From the NCBI RefSeq assembly GCF_000972845.2, contig NC_040017.1, positions 28,685,391-28,749,390 of the forward strand: a stretch of DNA of 64,000 bases, read 5' to 3'. The position numbers and the translations under genes were made by a program. Source of the stretch: Larimichthys crocea. Lineage: Eukaryota > Chordata > Actinopteri > Sciaenidae. Shown here in pieces: positions 21,441 to 33,630 of the stretch (the stretch's first letter is position 1; every line of letters begins with the position of its first letter). Under the pieces are notes generated by a model that was given only the letters and a program-made list of their open reading frames with translations, had not been told where the DNA came from and searched no databases.

Positions 21441-22253
21441 GTACTGATGATTTCATGTATGCAGTAAAAAAGTAATATTTCAAAGCCTTTACGTATACGG
21501 CATTTTAATGGAATAAAGTCATGTATTTCTGTTAATCATACAGTGAGTTTGGACAATGACACTAAATCATACTTCAACTTTCTCACATGTTCAAAATACT
21601 TTAATAAAACCAATATCAACAACATTAATAAAATAATATATGTAATTCTGATGTAACAAACACAATATATACAATAAAATCATGCATTTAACATGTGTTT
21701 CTGAATATTTAATATATTAATGTAATGACGTATATTGCACACATACACATTTAGACATAAACATGTCAACAAAAACAGAAATATTTGACCCTCTTAGATT
21801 TGAATTCATATATTTCCTCTAAAGCTCGTTGTTGTTGTTGCAGATGTTCCAGGAACTATTTTGAATATCAGTGTGTATTGAAAGGTAAAGCCAAGTCTGA
21901 TATTTACATAACTAAAACCACATAACTTGTTTCAAACAGGTTTTATTTGTTGTCAGCTCGGGGACGAGTTCCTGGAAACATATTTGTGCTGCGGTACAGG
22001 ATAATCAGGACAGTTTACACGTACTGATGTGAACTGAAGACCTGCAGAGTTATCAACAGATCATGCAGACACACTCAGCAAACAATGATGTTTATAAGTC
22101 ATGAAACACTACATGAGGTCCTTCAAACTAAACTGTATCTGCTTCCTCTGCACGGTCCGCTGAAGTCCAAGACTAAATAATCCAACTGCGAGTCTGTAAG
22201 AAGCCTGAAGACTTTCTGTGAAGTCATGGGTGTTGGTGTCGGTTAGCCTCAAG
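21441..22253. other. AT-rich 3' flank of receptor copy A
   Basis: Probable 3'UTR and flank of copy A. AATAAA on the minus strand occurs near 21942-21947. No other gene. Confidence 0.4.
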
Positions 22254-25200
22254 CTACAGAACGCCGGTCTGCTTTGACGTCGTGCTGAGCGACGTCTTCC
22301 TCTTGATTCTGTTGGTGCTCTGCCCGATGCTACTCCTCCTTTCGTTGTTTCCTCCATGAGTTAAGGTCTGTGTGGTGCTGAACGCCCTCTTCAGGCCCAG
22401 CTGGGCCCTGAAGGCCTTGCAGAAGATGAAATAGATGAAAGGGTCCAGACAGACGTTGAGAACCGACACCACAATGGTCAGCTCCTTCAGGTAGAAGAAC
22501 ACCTGGTCAGCTCCTTCAGTCCTCTTCAGGAAAGCGTAGGGAAGCCGAACCAGGTGGTAAGGTACAAAGCAAACGCAGAAGACGCTGACCAGCACCAACA
22601 TGTTCCTGCGCGACCTGGCGAGCTTCTTGTTGCTGGGGGACGCTGGCTGCTTCTGCTGTGCCAGCGACAGCCTGCGGGAGGTGCTGTAGTAGAAGAAGAC
22701 CAGGGAGACGAGGACGAACAGGAAGATGACAGCCGAGCCGCAGTGGACGAGTTTGTAGAACAGGCTGAGCTGTTTACTGTGCAGGACTTCACAGCTTCCT
22801 GTGTTGTTGGGGATGTGGGTCACATTTTCCTGGGTGAAGACTGACAGGGTGATGTAGGTGCTCATCGTGGCCAAGAGGAAACCCCAGGTCACCGTGGAGA
22901 TGATGTGGGTGGCTCGCACCGTCCGCAGGATGTGAGTTCCTAAAGGATGGATGATCTTCATATATCTGGAGAGAGGAGAACCAGGAGTCAGTCTATTGAT
23001 ATCTACAACGCCCAGGATTATGTTCAATGGTAATGAAACTCCTCCTGATCTTAGCACTGGGTGCATCCAAATACAACTCAAGTTGACGTTCAAGTACTCA
23101 AAAATGGACATGAAGAAAAAGATTAGTTTAAGATTGCGTTGATGGTCGTAGGAGCCGTTGTTAAGCAACACGAAGTCTACCTCTAGCAGGAAGCCAGGAC
23201 GACCACAGCTCTGAAGTAGCTATGCCTGTCAGACTGATTTAATCTTAGACTTGCGCGCTCTATATCTGATAACTGTTAAAACCTGTGGTGAGAGTTTCAC
23301 ATCCTTACACTGTTGAATTCATAATCAGCACATCAGCTAGAGCGAGGCGGAACATGGCGGAAAGAATGCGGGACATAGGCTAGGTGTTGACATTTGCTTC
23401 ACGTGTCGTTGACAAGTCGAAAGTGAGCATCATTAGCCTGCAGTAACAGGTTCATGAAGCCCAGGGACGACACTAAAGATGTCGAGAAGGGCATCAAGAA
23501 TAAATGGCAAGCCCTTTGGGAGCAGCTTCTGCACTGTGTGTGCAAGGCGTGTCATGTATGGATCTAATGGCAAAGGTGCTGTCTCGGCACAAGTTAGACC
23601 CTCGTCATAAAGCAGCTGTCCGTGGCATCAAACATGCATCACGTTTGTCGGTGGCCGACATTGACAGATCGTGTGTTGGATTTAAAAATACACGACTGTA
23701 GGCCTGGTATGCAAAGAGCAAAGTGCTAATATGGCAGATAGCCTAAGTGACAATATAGTTAATAGATAGTATTATTCTTTCAAATAATGTGTATATGTAT
23801 AATAATGTATATATGAATATGCGCCACATACATACTCCCCCACCCCCCCAAAAAAGTTCAGAGATCTGCTGCCTGCTAACCACAGGGTTTGTCTGCATGC
23901 CAACATGCAGAGTGAACGCAGATTTGTCTCTTTTGTTTGGTCTTTATCTGAACATCTTACCTCGACTGCAGCTTTTTGTATCTGAGAAACTTTCAAAGCT
24001 CTGAACTGCTACAGAAAACCACATCGTACCCCGTGTCTCTGTTTAATTGACTGAAATCACAACGTGGAACGAATCTTTGCAAAGAACGTTTCTGGTCTTT
24101 AAAATCAAGGTCAACCAACCAACCAACCAACCAACCAACCAACCAACCAACCAACTCCTGGGCGGCATCACTTACTAAAAAATCAGTCAGCCTTCCAATA
24201 AAATGCCCCTGTGGTCCCCTGACCTCAATAAAATGTATTTACACTGAGACTCCTTTAACCACATTTAGTTTAACATAACACCCACTCAAACTGCTTCACG
24301 TTTACTGACTGGAATTTATATACTGGTATTTGTGAGATATGTGTGGACAGAGCTGAGCTGTTTCCCCGGTATCACACTGAAAATTAAACTTTAAGCAAGA
24401 AAGAAATTAAAAATAATTTTCCATAATCAAATACTCCAAGCTGTTCTTTGAAACACTGAGCCTTCTCTTCACAATAGACCCTTTTCAACCATTAGCTCTG
24501 ATTCATGAATGATTCCATCCAAGTCAATGAAGAGTCACTGTCGGCTTTATTCACTTGTTGTGTTGTTGCAGTGTAGCAGGTCCCTGAGGTGCAGCTAACT
24601 GCTGCCAGGTGACTTCAGCTATGTAGAGCACACCTGTCAGACTTGTCTGCTTTGATTTCTTTCATTCACGCCACATCTCGCACACACTGCACGTTAAACT
24701 CATGCACACGCACACTGTCTGTACTGAACATGAACTTCATCTCATCTTTTGTTTAGTTTGTAGTTAAGTTTGTTCGAGTTGTTAAACAATAAATTACTTA
24801 ATAATTCATGTAAAGCGTTGCATAACGACCTGCTAATGTCTTTTTCGGGTTCTTTGGTTCCATGCTGGTGTAAAGGGGCCTAAACGTGAACACAACCCTC
24901 TGTACAACCATACTAACCCATACAAATAGTCATCTTTGTCCAGATCTGAGTACAGAAGCCATTGCTGAAGCCTCCTCCTCAGACTAGACCTTTTTCCCTT
25001 CCAAGTAATCAAGGCTGCATCACCAACAGAGGCCAGACACTGGGAGTTTCGGTCGATACCTTAAAGGTCAAGATTACCCAGCACTGAAACTGAGCCAACT
25101 CTTCACAAAATACAAGTCAAAGGAAAAAAACTCTTACAACCACACTGAACTTGATACCAACCAACAACAAGCTCTACTTTCCCTCCAGTCCAGTCCTACC

Positions 25201-25707
25201 TGTTAGCTGCGATGTAGCCCATGAACAGGATGCTGGCGTACATGTTCAGGTAGAAGGCGGAGGCACCAAAGTTGCAGTAGAATCGTAAGATGGGGACAGA
25301 GCGGCTGGCATGGTGAGCTATTCGGATGGGGAGGCAGAGGCTGATCAGGAAGTCGCAGCTGCCAGGTTCTAGGTAGATGGTCACACTTCTGGACATCATC
25401 TGCTGAGACTGGCAGAAGTAAACCTTCAGGGTGAAACCATTGAGGATCAAACCAACCTACAGAGGAAACAGAGACAAGACAGGAAGTGGATTTACAACGT
25501 TTACAGGATTTGATGTGACAGTTGGGGTTAGCTCTTTAAGACAGACAGAGAATGTGAACATTTGAGACTCACCACAAACATCAGACTGTAGATCACCATG
25601 AAGAAGACATGGCCTGAGGTGTCCACCTGTTCACAGGGAGTCGAATTGTTGGATACTGAGGACTGGTTGAAGGACGGGGTCACTCCCACTCCTCTAAGGT
25701 CACCCAT
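22254..25707 (-). CDS. GPR34/P2Y12-type receptor, array copy A
   Basis: Coding exons 25707-25573, 25456-25200 and 22965-22254, giving 367 residues. The most diverged copy. Exon 1 and its intron match the other copies, but in exon 2 the TM2 start reads I-Y-L-E-P-G-S-C-D-F instead of I-Y-L-K-N-L-A-A-A-D-F, because 2 bp and then 1 bp are missing; the frame is restored and D2.50 kept. ECL2 carries two N-glycosylation sequons (NVT, NNT) and Cys; ECL3 (LKRTEGADQ) has no Cys. HLVR, KELT and DPFIY are intact. The tail is Ser/Thr/Lys-rich and ends K-Q-T-G-V-L. The second intron is 2.2 kb, against about 160-830 bp in other copies. All splice sites are canonical, so it may be functional, but damage to TM2 makes a recent pseudogene possible. 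Confidence 0.78.
22966..25199 (-). other. intron 2 of receptor copy A, with inserted DNA
   Basis: Much longer than the same intron in the other copies. It holds an (AACC)n tract at 24115-24153 and non-homologous sequence at about 23340-24900. A 65-codon open frame at 23504-23701 resembles nothing I know. Confidence 0.6.
24115..24153. repeat. (AACC)n microsatellite
   Basis: Perfect AACC tetramers. Confidence 0.96.
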
Positions 25708-25743
25708 GTTTCTGGATGTTCTGAGAGAGTTGAACCCAAACAA

Positions 25744-27347
25744 TGATCTTTGAAATGTTAGAAAACAGTTTGAACATCATCTGTCTGCATACAGGAATTA
25801 GTTAAAGCTGAAAGGGAAGTGACAGGTCATCACAACAGCAGCAGAAATAATCTCAACATCTACACTTAATGTAGACCACAGTCCGAGTCATCAGCTCCAG
25901 TAAACATTAATCATCTGATGTGTAACAAAAGTTTGTGCACGATGGAGCTGAAAAGTCGATGCATCGATCAAATCAAATAATCAATGAAGCTTTTCAATAC
26001 TACATTCAATTCAACAATCCAGATGAAAGATGAAATGATGAACACGAACACTGTGGTCAGCTGTCAGACTGTGGCGGCGATACACATGCAAGTTCTCAGA
26101 ATCGGGAAGTAAACAGCTGCAAACTGTGCACAAACTGATGCTCTGATAGTTTGTGGTGTTTGATTTTTTACATGTTGTTATTAATAATGCATCACGTCAC
26201 GTGTCATTGCTCAGCCCCAAGAACATCAGCAGTGTTTTTATATCTGCACAGTGCACTTTCTTTTCACAGTAAATCTCAGACTGATTTTTAGTCCTTGGCG
26301 CTAATTTGCAAAAATACCAGTTTCATGTAATTTTAGCTGCTTTAAATGGTGAATTGTGTTTCCCATCAGTACAGGGTCCACTGTCCTTGATCAGAACCTT
26401 AAAGTCATTTAAAATTCATGTCATTATATCTAGTTTAATTCTGTAGCCTAACCGTCTGCTCTTTTATTCACCATTAAGGCAATTTGAAAACATTTACCAG
26501 AAAATAAGGATCATTATGTTTTTGTTACCAGAATGAGACTTTTATATCGACAGATGCTGCTACATCCCACACATCAGAGTTTATGCTAAGCTGACTGATG
26601 ATCTGACTCTGCAAGAGAGAAAATAACCGCATGTCTCAGAAATAACTGCTGCTAGTTCTTACTTTAACTTCACAAAAACATGTTTCATTATGTTTGGCTC
26701 TCTCACAGTTATGTTGCTGCTCGTGATTTACATCAGCAGTCATCATAATAATCAAACTGTTCCTCGGATAATCATTTTCAACAGGTGGGAGCTGTTCAGC
26801 GCTCACGATCAGGAGAACATTTATCTAATGAGAAGAAACATGGCTTAAATATTCATAATAATGTATCATATACTAGTGTGTCCCAACCTTTTTTGTTTTT
26901 TCAGGGTACGTTTCTCTAAACTTGCCATTTTTTGCAAAAATGTGAAAAACATTTTCACTTAAAATAGTAAAATTAACATTTTGAAAAGGAAAATCAAGTG
27001 TTTACATCTCATAGATCAGTAGTACGACTCAAGTACTCTCAGCTCCATGTACTTAAACTTTAAGCAGTAAAAGTACACACGCTGCATATAGAGAAAGTAT
27101 ATGCAGTAAACATACAGAAGTATTATTAGAGTATCTGTATTATTAATTAAGTAGGACGTTTACCTGTACATGACATACAACAGTACTCTACAGACCTGAG
27201 TATTTCTACATTGTTGTATACTGAACAAGTCAAATGTACAAAATGCTATAACTACTCTTATGTTCTAATCTCTAATGTATCTGAATACAAACTATGTCAT
27301 ACTAGAGCAGTAAAAGTACAAAGAATGGAGTTACCTGCAGCACACAC
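25744..27347 (-). other. 5' intron and flank of copy A
   Basis: Between the coding exon 1 of copy A and its candidate noncoding exon. A splice acceptor with the same CACTTCCCTTTCAG form as in other copies lies about 100 nt upstream of the start codon. A hAT-like end (GTGTCCCAACCTTTTTTG) occurs near 26878. Confidence 0.45.
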
Positions 27348-27495
27348 CTGTCTGTCTGCCTGCCAGCCTGTCTGTGCGTCAGTCTGAACCTCTCATAAGA
27401 AATTTGACTATTTCACTTCCTTTTACGCAGCGTTCACACCAGGAAGGACTGAGGTGGAGGTGGAGCGCTGCAGAGTGACACTGATGTGGTTTGAA
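27348..27495 (-). promoter_or_regulatory. candidate promoter and noncoding exon, copy A
   Basis: Minus strand: motif AACCACATCA at 27491-27482, CTCCACCTCCAC and GGAAGTGAAAT downstream of it, then a donor ACAG|GTGTGT at 27348. The motif-donor distance is 134 bp, against 95-98 bp in copies B, C, D, F and H, and the donor is weaker than GTGAGT in the others. Confidence 0.45.
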
Positions 27496-27604
27496 GGGAG
27501 CGGCGTGTCTCAAAGCTTTAAAACAGGACAGGAAATCTGCAACACCACAACTAAACAATAACTCCTCAAAAACTGATGAATTCAAGCGGGTTATGTCAGA
27601 CAGA

Positions 27605-27655
27605 GCCAGGCTAACTGTTTCCCCCTGTTTCCAGTCTTTATGCTAAGCTAAGCTT
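27605..27655 (-). repeat. TTAGCATAAAGACTGG dispersed repeat
   Basis: Minus-sense copy of the family at 9390-9465. Confidence 0.7.
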
Positions 27656-28066
27656 CATATGTACTGGGCACACATGAGGGAGGTCGTAACTGTGAACTTG
27701 TTACATCAGTTTCTTTTGAAAGATGCTACATGAATAAACATACGCGCTGACATTATACATTTAAAAATCTTACTTTGATCACCCCTTCACAGCATAGAAA
27801 CATTACGTGTAGTGGATAATGTAGCTGACAGACAGAAGTGTTCACTGTGGAGGTAATAAATGAAATTATAGTTGTGTGTAGTTCAGCTGTGTTTGAATGT
27901 TATTAAAAAGAGAAGAAGAGTGAATCAGCAGCAGAACGATGTCAGGAACAGGTTTCCTGTTTTTATCTGATGAGGAAGTTCATTACCTACCTGTATATGA
28001 CACTGCATAGATTACTAATGTAGAACATAGTACTAATAAATAATAGTACTATAACAGGACTGTATG

Positions 28067-28697
28067 CAGGGCCGTTTCTTGTTATATGCAGACTGTGCAG
28101 CCACCAGGGGGCCCCCAAGCTGCAAGTTCAGCCAGGCAGACACCCTCACTTGTTGTGTGGAGCACTTATATGCTCATAGAAACATATACACTAAGACTAA
28201 AACTGAGCTGCTATGATAAGGAAGCTGTGATGGGATGAAAGACAACCACCCACCGTTCACTGAAGTGATGAGATTAACGGTAGGCACCATAAATAATTGC
28301 ATCATGGCATCAAAATAATCGTAGATTATGTAGCTTTTGCTGATTTCTGTTGATCTTCTGGCCTCAAATGTTACCACAGTCACAGAAACAGATCCAGAAT
28401 GGTGCTGAAGGGTTTGCAGCGTTGCATGTAAATGTTTCTTACTACCTGAAACATCAGCATTATTATTGTTTGCACATTAATAAAGATGCTGGACCATTGT
28501 GTTTGTAAGTAAGTTATTTATGTTTCTACTGTTTTGGATTCTTCAGGAACATGCTGCATCTGTTGCATTAATGTACTCCAGCCTGTTTTCCTTATGTAAC
28601 AGACTGGTGCATCACCACACGTCGTCTGAAAAGGTTAAGAATCTACAAAATATGGGCCTCCAAATATGATCTTGCATAGGGTCTCCAAACAGCCCTG
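28067..28697. mobile_element. hAT-type nonautonomous transposon, 631 bp
   Basis: Left end CAGGGCCGTTT and right end AAACAGCCCTG are inverted repeats, and both are flanked by the same 8-bp target duplication ACTGTATG (28059-28066 and 28698-28705). An 8-bp duplication is the hallmark of hAT transposition. No transposase frame remains. Confidence 0.85.
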
Positions 28698-28845
28698 ACT
28701 GTATGATGACTGTGTGTCTCTGTTGGGATCTTTCAATCCAAACTTCAGTTCGCTGCTCAGTCTCAGTGAATCTTAAAGTCCATGTTTGTCCTGCTGACGA
28801 GAATAAAACTGCAAACTTTATGAAAAATATTGCATCCCTCACCCA

Positions 28846-29001
28846 CAGGTGTCCTTAATGACCCACAGGTGCCCCTAATGACCCACAGGTGCCCCTAATG
28901 ACCCACAGGTGCCCTCGATGACCCACAGGTGTCCCTAATGACCCACAGGTGCCCTTGATGACCCACAGGTGCCCATGATGACCCACAGGTGTCCTCCACG
29001 G
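28846..29001. repeat. 20-bp minisatellite, second locus
   Basis: Eight tandem copies of TGACCCACAGGTGCCCCTAA, the same family as 19626-19918. Confidence 0.93.
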
Positions 29002-29209
29002 CTACATCAGTACTGTATCATAACACTGTATCATCACTTTATGATATTACTACGTCAGTACTGAATAAAACTGTAAACTTTCAATTCCAGTCAGTATACT
29101 TCATTGGCATGACTGTGACAAAGACAACATTGTCAAAGTGTGAAGTAATAATGAGATTTATTAAGAAAAAGAAAAATGTAAAATCCACAAAATCAGGGTA
29201 TATCGGTGT

Positions 29210-29460
29210 ATTTGTGTTAAAGTTGTTGGTGTATTTGTTTTTGTTACGTATTGAGGACCTTCACACACAAGACACTGACCTTATCAGGACCAGTCATCCT
29301 TATGGGGACCACTGACTTCTTCTTATGTGGAAAAACGTTGTTTAAGGTCCTGGTTAGGGTTAGTAAGTGTAAGTTGGTAATTATGGTTAAGGTTTGGGTT
29401 AGGCTGTCTGAAGTTAACTGAATGTCCTAACAAGGACACAGACTTGTGTATGTTTGTGTG
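29210..29460 (+). repeat. GGTTAGGGTTAG-containing dispersed repeat
   Basis: Begins near GTTACGTATTGAGGACCTTC, includes CTTATGGGGACC and GGTTAGGGTTAGTAAGTG, ends near TGTCCTAACAAGGAC. Homologous copies lie at 32790-33045, 36795-37049, 40729-40900 and, inverted, 47690-47880. The telomere-like hexamer is internal to the repeat. Confidence 0.75.
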
Positions 29461-29626
29461 TATCAGTATCTGGTCAGTGGAGGCATTGTGTGGTCGTGTA
29501 TTTAGTTCCTACACTCATGGGTCAGCCAGAGTACAAGAGTCGAAGATACAACTACACGTCTGTTAGAAGCCTGAAGCCTGAACATCTTCAGTGACGTTGT
29601 AGGTGTTGGTGTCCGTTAGATGTAAG

Positions 29627-31139
29627 CTACAGGACTCCTGTTGTCGATTGCTGTTGATATTGTTGCCGCTCATCTCCTGTCCTGTTGCTCCTCCCCTCAT
29701 TGTTGCCTTCATTCGTTGGGACCTGTGTGCTCCTGAATAACTTCGTCAGGCCCAGCTGGGCCCTGAAGGCCTTGCAGAAGATGAAATAGATGAGAGGGTC
29801 CAGACAGACGTTGAAAGCTGACACAATGATGGTCAACTCCTTCAGGTAGAACAACACCTGGCTCAATGAACATTGGCTCCTCAGGAAAATGTAGAGAGGG
29901 TAAACCAGGTGATAAGGGACAAAACAAACACAGAAGACGCTGACCAGCACCAACATGTTCCTGCGGGACTTGGCGAGCTTCTTGTTGCTGGAGGACGCTG
30001 GCTGCCTCTGCTGTGCCAGCGACAGCCTGCGGGAGGTGCTGTAGTAGAAGAAGACCAGGGAGACGAGGACGAACAGGAAGATGACAGAGGAGATGGGGTA
30101 GACAATTTTGAAAAACAGCTTGACCTCTTCACTGAACACTTTTTCACAGCTTGTTGCACTTTGAACAGAAGTCAACTCTTTGTTCTGCATAAGGAACAAC
30201 AGGATGGTAAAGGTGCTCATTATGGTCAGGAGGAAAACCCAGGTTACTGTGGAGATGATGTGGGCAGGTCGCACTTTCTGCAAGATGTGAGTTCCTAAAG
30301 GATGGACGATCTTCAGATACCTGCAGAGAGGAGAGCCAGGTGTCAGATAACTGTGTGGCTGAGGACAGTAACATCTCACAGTGTCATAAACCTCCTACTA
30401 TGATGAGGGATGATCTTTCCAGGTTACCATCACTATGACAGTCTCTCATCAACAGTGCAGTCCTAAAATCACTTACCAGGGAGTTCAGCAACTCACTTCA
30501 CCTTCACCTATGTGACCCTAAAGCCTCACATGAGGACAGGTGGGTCAACAACTCACAGGTGTCCTTAATTACCGCTAAGCCAACAAAGCTGAACAAGCTG
30601 CTCTGCTTCTTCTTCAGTCCAGTCCTACCTGTTAGCTGCGATGTAGCCCATGAACATGATGCTGGCGTACATGTTCATATAGAAGGTGGCAACACGAAAG
30701 CTGCAGAAGACCTGGTGTATGTAGATGGAGCTGCTGACGTAGTCGGCTATTCGGATGGGGAGACAGAGGGTGATCAGGAAGTCGGCAGCTGCCAGGTTCT
30801 TCAGGTAGATGGTCATACTGCTGGTCGTCAGCTGCTGAGGTCGGCAGAAGTAAACCTTCAGGGTGAAACCATTGAGGATCAAACCAACCTACAGAGGAAA
30901 CAGAGACAAGACAGGAAGTGGATTTACAACATTTACAGGATTTGATGTGACAGTTGGGGTTAGCTCTTTAAGACAGACAGAGAATGTGAACATTTGAGAC
31001 TCACCACAAACATCAGACTGTAGATCACCATGAAGAAGACATGGCCTGAGGTGTCCACCTGTTCACAGGGAGTCGAATTGTTGGATACTGAGGACTGGTT
31101 GAAGGACGGTGTCACTCCCACTCCTCTAAGGTCACCCAT
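29627..31139 (-). CDS. GPR34/P2Y12-type receptor, array copy B
   Basis: Coding exons 31139-31005, 30888-30629 and 30320-29627, giving 362 residues. Nearly identical to copy C except at three places. In exon 2 the residue after C-S-F is R instead of G. In ECL2 one Lys replaces Asn. At the end of TM6 the motif reads H-L-V-Y-P-L-Y-I-F where all other copies keep H-x-x-R, so the arginine matching R256 of P2Y12 is gone. The following TM7 (S-A-F-N-V-C ... F-C-K-A-F) matches copy E rather than C, which suggests a converted patch. ECL3 Cys and K-E-L-T are present, and the tail ends S-T-T-G-V-L. No frame damage. Confidence 0.85.
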
Positions 31140-31813
31140 GTTTCTGGATGTTCTGAGAGAGTTGAACCCAAACAATGATCTTTGAAATGTTATAAAACAG
31201 TTTGAACATCATCTGTCTGCATACAGGAATTGGTTAAAGCAGAAAGGGAAGTGACAGGTCATCACAGAAGCAGCAGAAATAACCTCAACATCTTCACTTA
31301 ATGTAAACTAAAATAAACCACAGTTAACTGGAAGTCATCAGAGGTAGAGATTAAAATAATTACATTTTTGGTGCAGCTGCATCTACATGTCAAAATTTAG
31401 TTTAAAATGATTGTCTTAAAAATGCCACAGGTTTAGACAAATAAGTAGTAAGGAAGATGTCCTCACCTAATATGTCAAATATCTTCAAGTGCAATTTGTG
31501 GGACTAAACTGTTTCTACAAAACAACCAGTCAGTCACAAAGAACATCACATCATCAGCGAAGAAAATCACATTAAAAATACATATATTAACACCAACACC
31601 AGTGTTTTCCAAACGAGGGCAAAATACTTCTACTTCTACTGTACTTCCTCGACCAACGGTACTGTTTGTGACCACAGCAGGTAAATATAATTTCATATAG
31701 TTTTCTGTATGTGAATATTGTTGTAATTTACCGTACGTATAGGTCATAAAGTAACTGCTGTCCATTATTAGTCCAGTAAAAGTACAAAGATCAGAGTTAT
31801 CTGCAGCACTCAC

Positions 31814-31925
31814 CTCTCTGTGTGTCCGTGTGAATATGTGGTACGTGGTAAGAAATTCTTTGACTATATTCTGTACAGTGTTTGCGTAGATTGGGAGGTT
31901 CTACAAAAAGTGATGTGGTTTGAAC
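31814..31925 (-). promoter_or_regulatory. candidate promoter and noncoding exon, copy B
   Basis: Minus strand AACCACATCA at 31920-31911, then donor GAGAG|GTGAGT ending at 31814, 97 bp apart. About 575 bp further on comes the acceptor CACTTCCCTTTC(T)-type tract in front of coding exon 1. Conserved in six copies; inferred, not shown, to be the transcription start region. Confidence 0.5.
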
Positions 31926-32789
31926 TGCGATTTTATCAGAGCTTCCTGTCCAGGCGTTAAGAGATTAAAAATAACTGCAGTTGTCAAGAAATAATCCAGA
32001 ACAGAACATAAAACAACAAATTATTTAGTTTTTGCACAAATTAAACAAACAACATGTAAATGAGCTTTTGAGCTAAATATATGATCTTTGAGTGCACAAC
32101 AACCAGACAGTGACAAAGAACATCACATCATCAGTGAAGAAAATCACATTAAAAATACATATATTAACACCCACACCAGTGTTTTCCAAACAAGGGCAAA
32201 ATACTTCTACTTCTACTGTACTTCCTCGACCAGTGCTACTGTTTGTAACCACAGCAGGTAAACAGACCTTAAATTTTCATCAGGTAACAAAAATCAAAAT
32301 GCTACAGTTGCCAAGAAAGTCTGGATGAATGAAAATCAGTTTTGCACAGACTGAACAAACAACATGTTAAGAGCTTTTTGTTGCCTGTAAAAGAAATTTT
32401 AAAAAATGTATTTGTTATTGATCACAATAATAATAATCAGTAGTTCATGTTTTCATCATTCACACTACACTCCAGTGGTCACATGACATCATTACACTCC
32501 TGTCTATTGTAGAAGCAGTCACATGACTATGAAAAAGTTTCACGACAGTCAGATGTTTCAAGTGTGAAGGCAATCAGTACTGTATGATTGCACTACTGCA
32601 TCTCTGTAACACTCTCTCATTTTCAGTTTCAGTCAGTATACTTCATTGGCATGAGTGTAACAAAGACAATGTTGCCAAAGTGTCAAATAATAATGAGATT
32701 TATTGCAATAAAGAAAAAGATATGATTCATAAAATCACAAAAACAAGAAACACTTGCTCTGTGTGTATGTATTACAGTTGTTGGCGTGT

Positions 32790-33045
32790 TTGTTTTTGTT
32801 ACGTATTGGGGACCTTGAATACTACACACACTGAACTTCTCAGGACCAGTCGTCCTTATGGGGACCAATGACTTCTTCTAATGTGGAAAAAGGTTGTGTT
32901 CAAGATCCTGGTTAGGGTTAGTATGTGTAAGTGACAGTGTGATGTAAATTAAGGTGTGGATTGTGGTCAGGTTAGGATTTGTGTTAGGCTGTCCATGGTG
33001 AATAAAGTTAATTGAATGTCCTAACAAGGATAGCTACACAGACTT
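32790..33045 (+). repeat. GGTTAGGGTTAG-containing dispersed repeat
   Basis: Copy of the 29210-29460 repeat inside duplication unit 1. Confidence 0.75.
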
Positions 33046-33630
33046 GTGTATGTTTGTGTGTATCAGTATCTGGTCAGTGGAGGCATTGTGTGGTCGTGTA
33101 TTTAGTTCCTACACTCCATCACACAGTGAGTATCAGTCCTTTTAAGAGCAAAGAATTATTCAAAATTACCAAATAATTCAAACTTTTACAGAATTATAAC
33201 AACAAAGAATCAATAAAGCAACATACAGTTCATATAATGTGATTATAAAAGCAAAATGAATCATTAAAATATTGAATAAACTGTATTATTTATAGACTGT
33301 GTGGTCAATGAGTGTGTACATAGTGAAATGGGTAAAGAGCCTGTGGTCACTATTTCAGCTGTCAGTGTAACACAATTTTTTGGAGATGCAACACATTATT
33401 TATAAAGTAACTTCATGCATGACACCACAGAAATGATTGGCTGCAGTTCTGCATGTTCAGAAAGATCCACATCAGGATGTGATGAGGTCGTTCAAACTGA
33501 ACAGAATCTGCTGCCACCACATGTTTCAGCCAGAGTACAAGAGTCGAAGATACAACTACACGTCTGTTAGAAGCCTGAAGCCTGAACATCTTCAGTGACG
33601 TTGTAGGTGTTGGTGTCCGTTAGATGTAAG

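Noticed and set aside
29360..29400. Interstitial telomere at GGTTAGGGTTAG
   Set aside because: Only two hexamers, inside a dispersed repeat; not a telomere array.
30559..30945. Plus-strand frames opposite the receptor exons (H-E-H-D-A-G-V-H-V type), repeated in each copy
   Set aside because: Antisense shadows of conserved exons; they recur only because the exons do.
31475..31813. 112-codon frame repeated at 35479 and 44749
   Set aside because: Covers the upstream noncoding exon and intron of the receptor copies; repeated through segmental duplication, with no domain and no recurrence in copies G and H.
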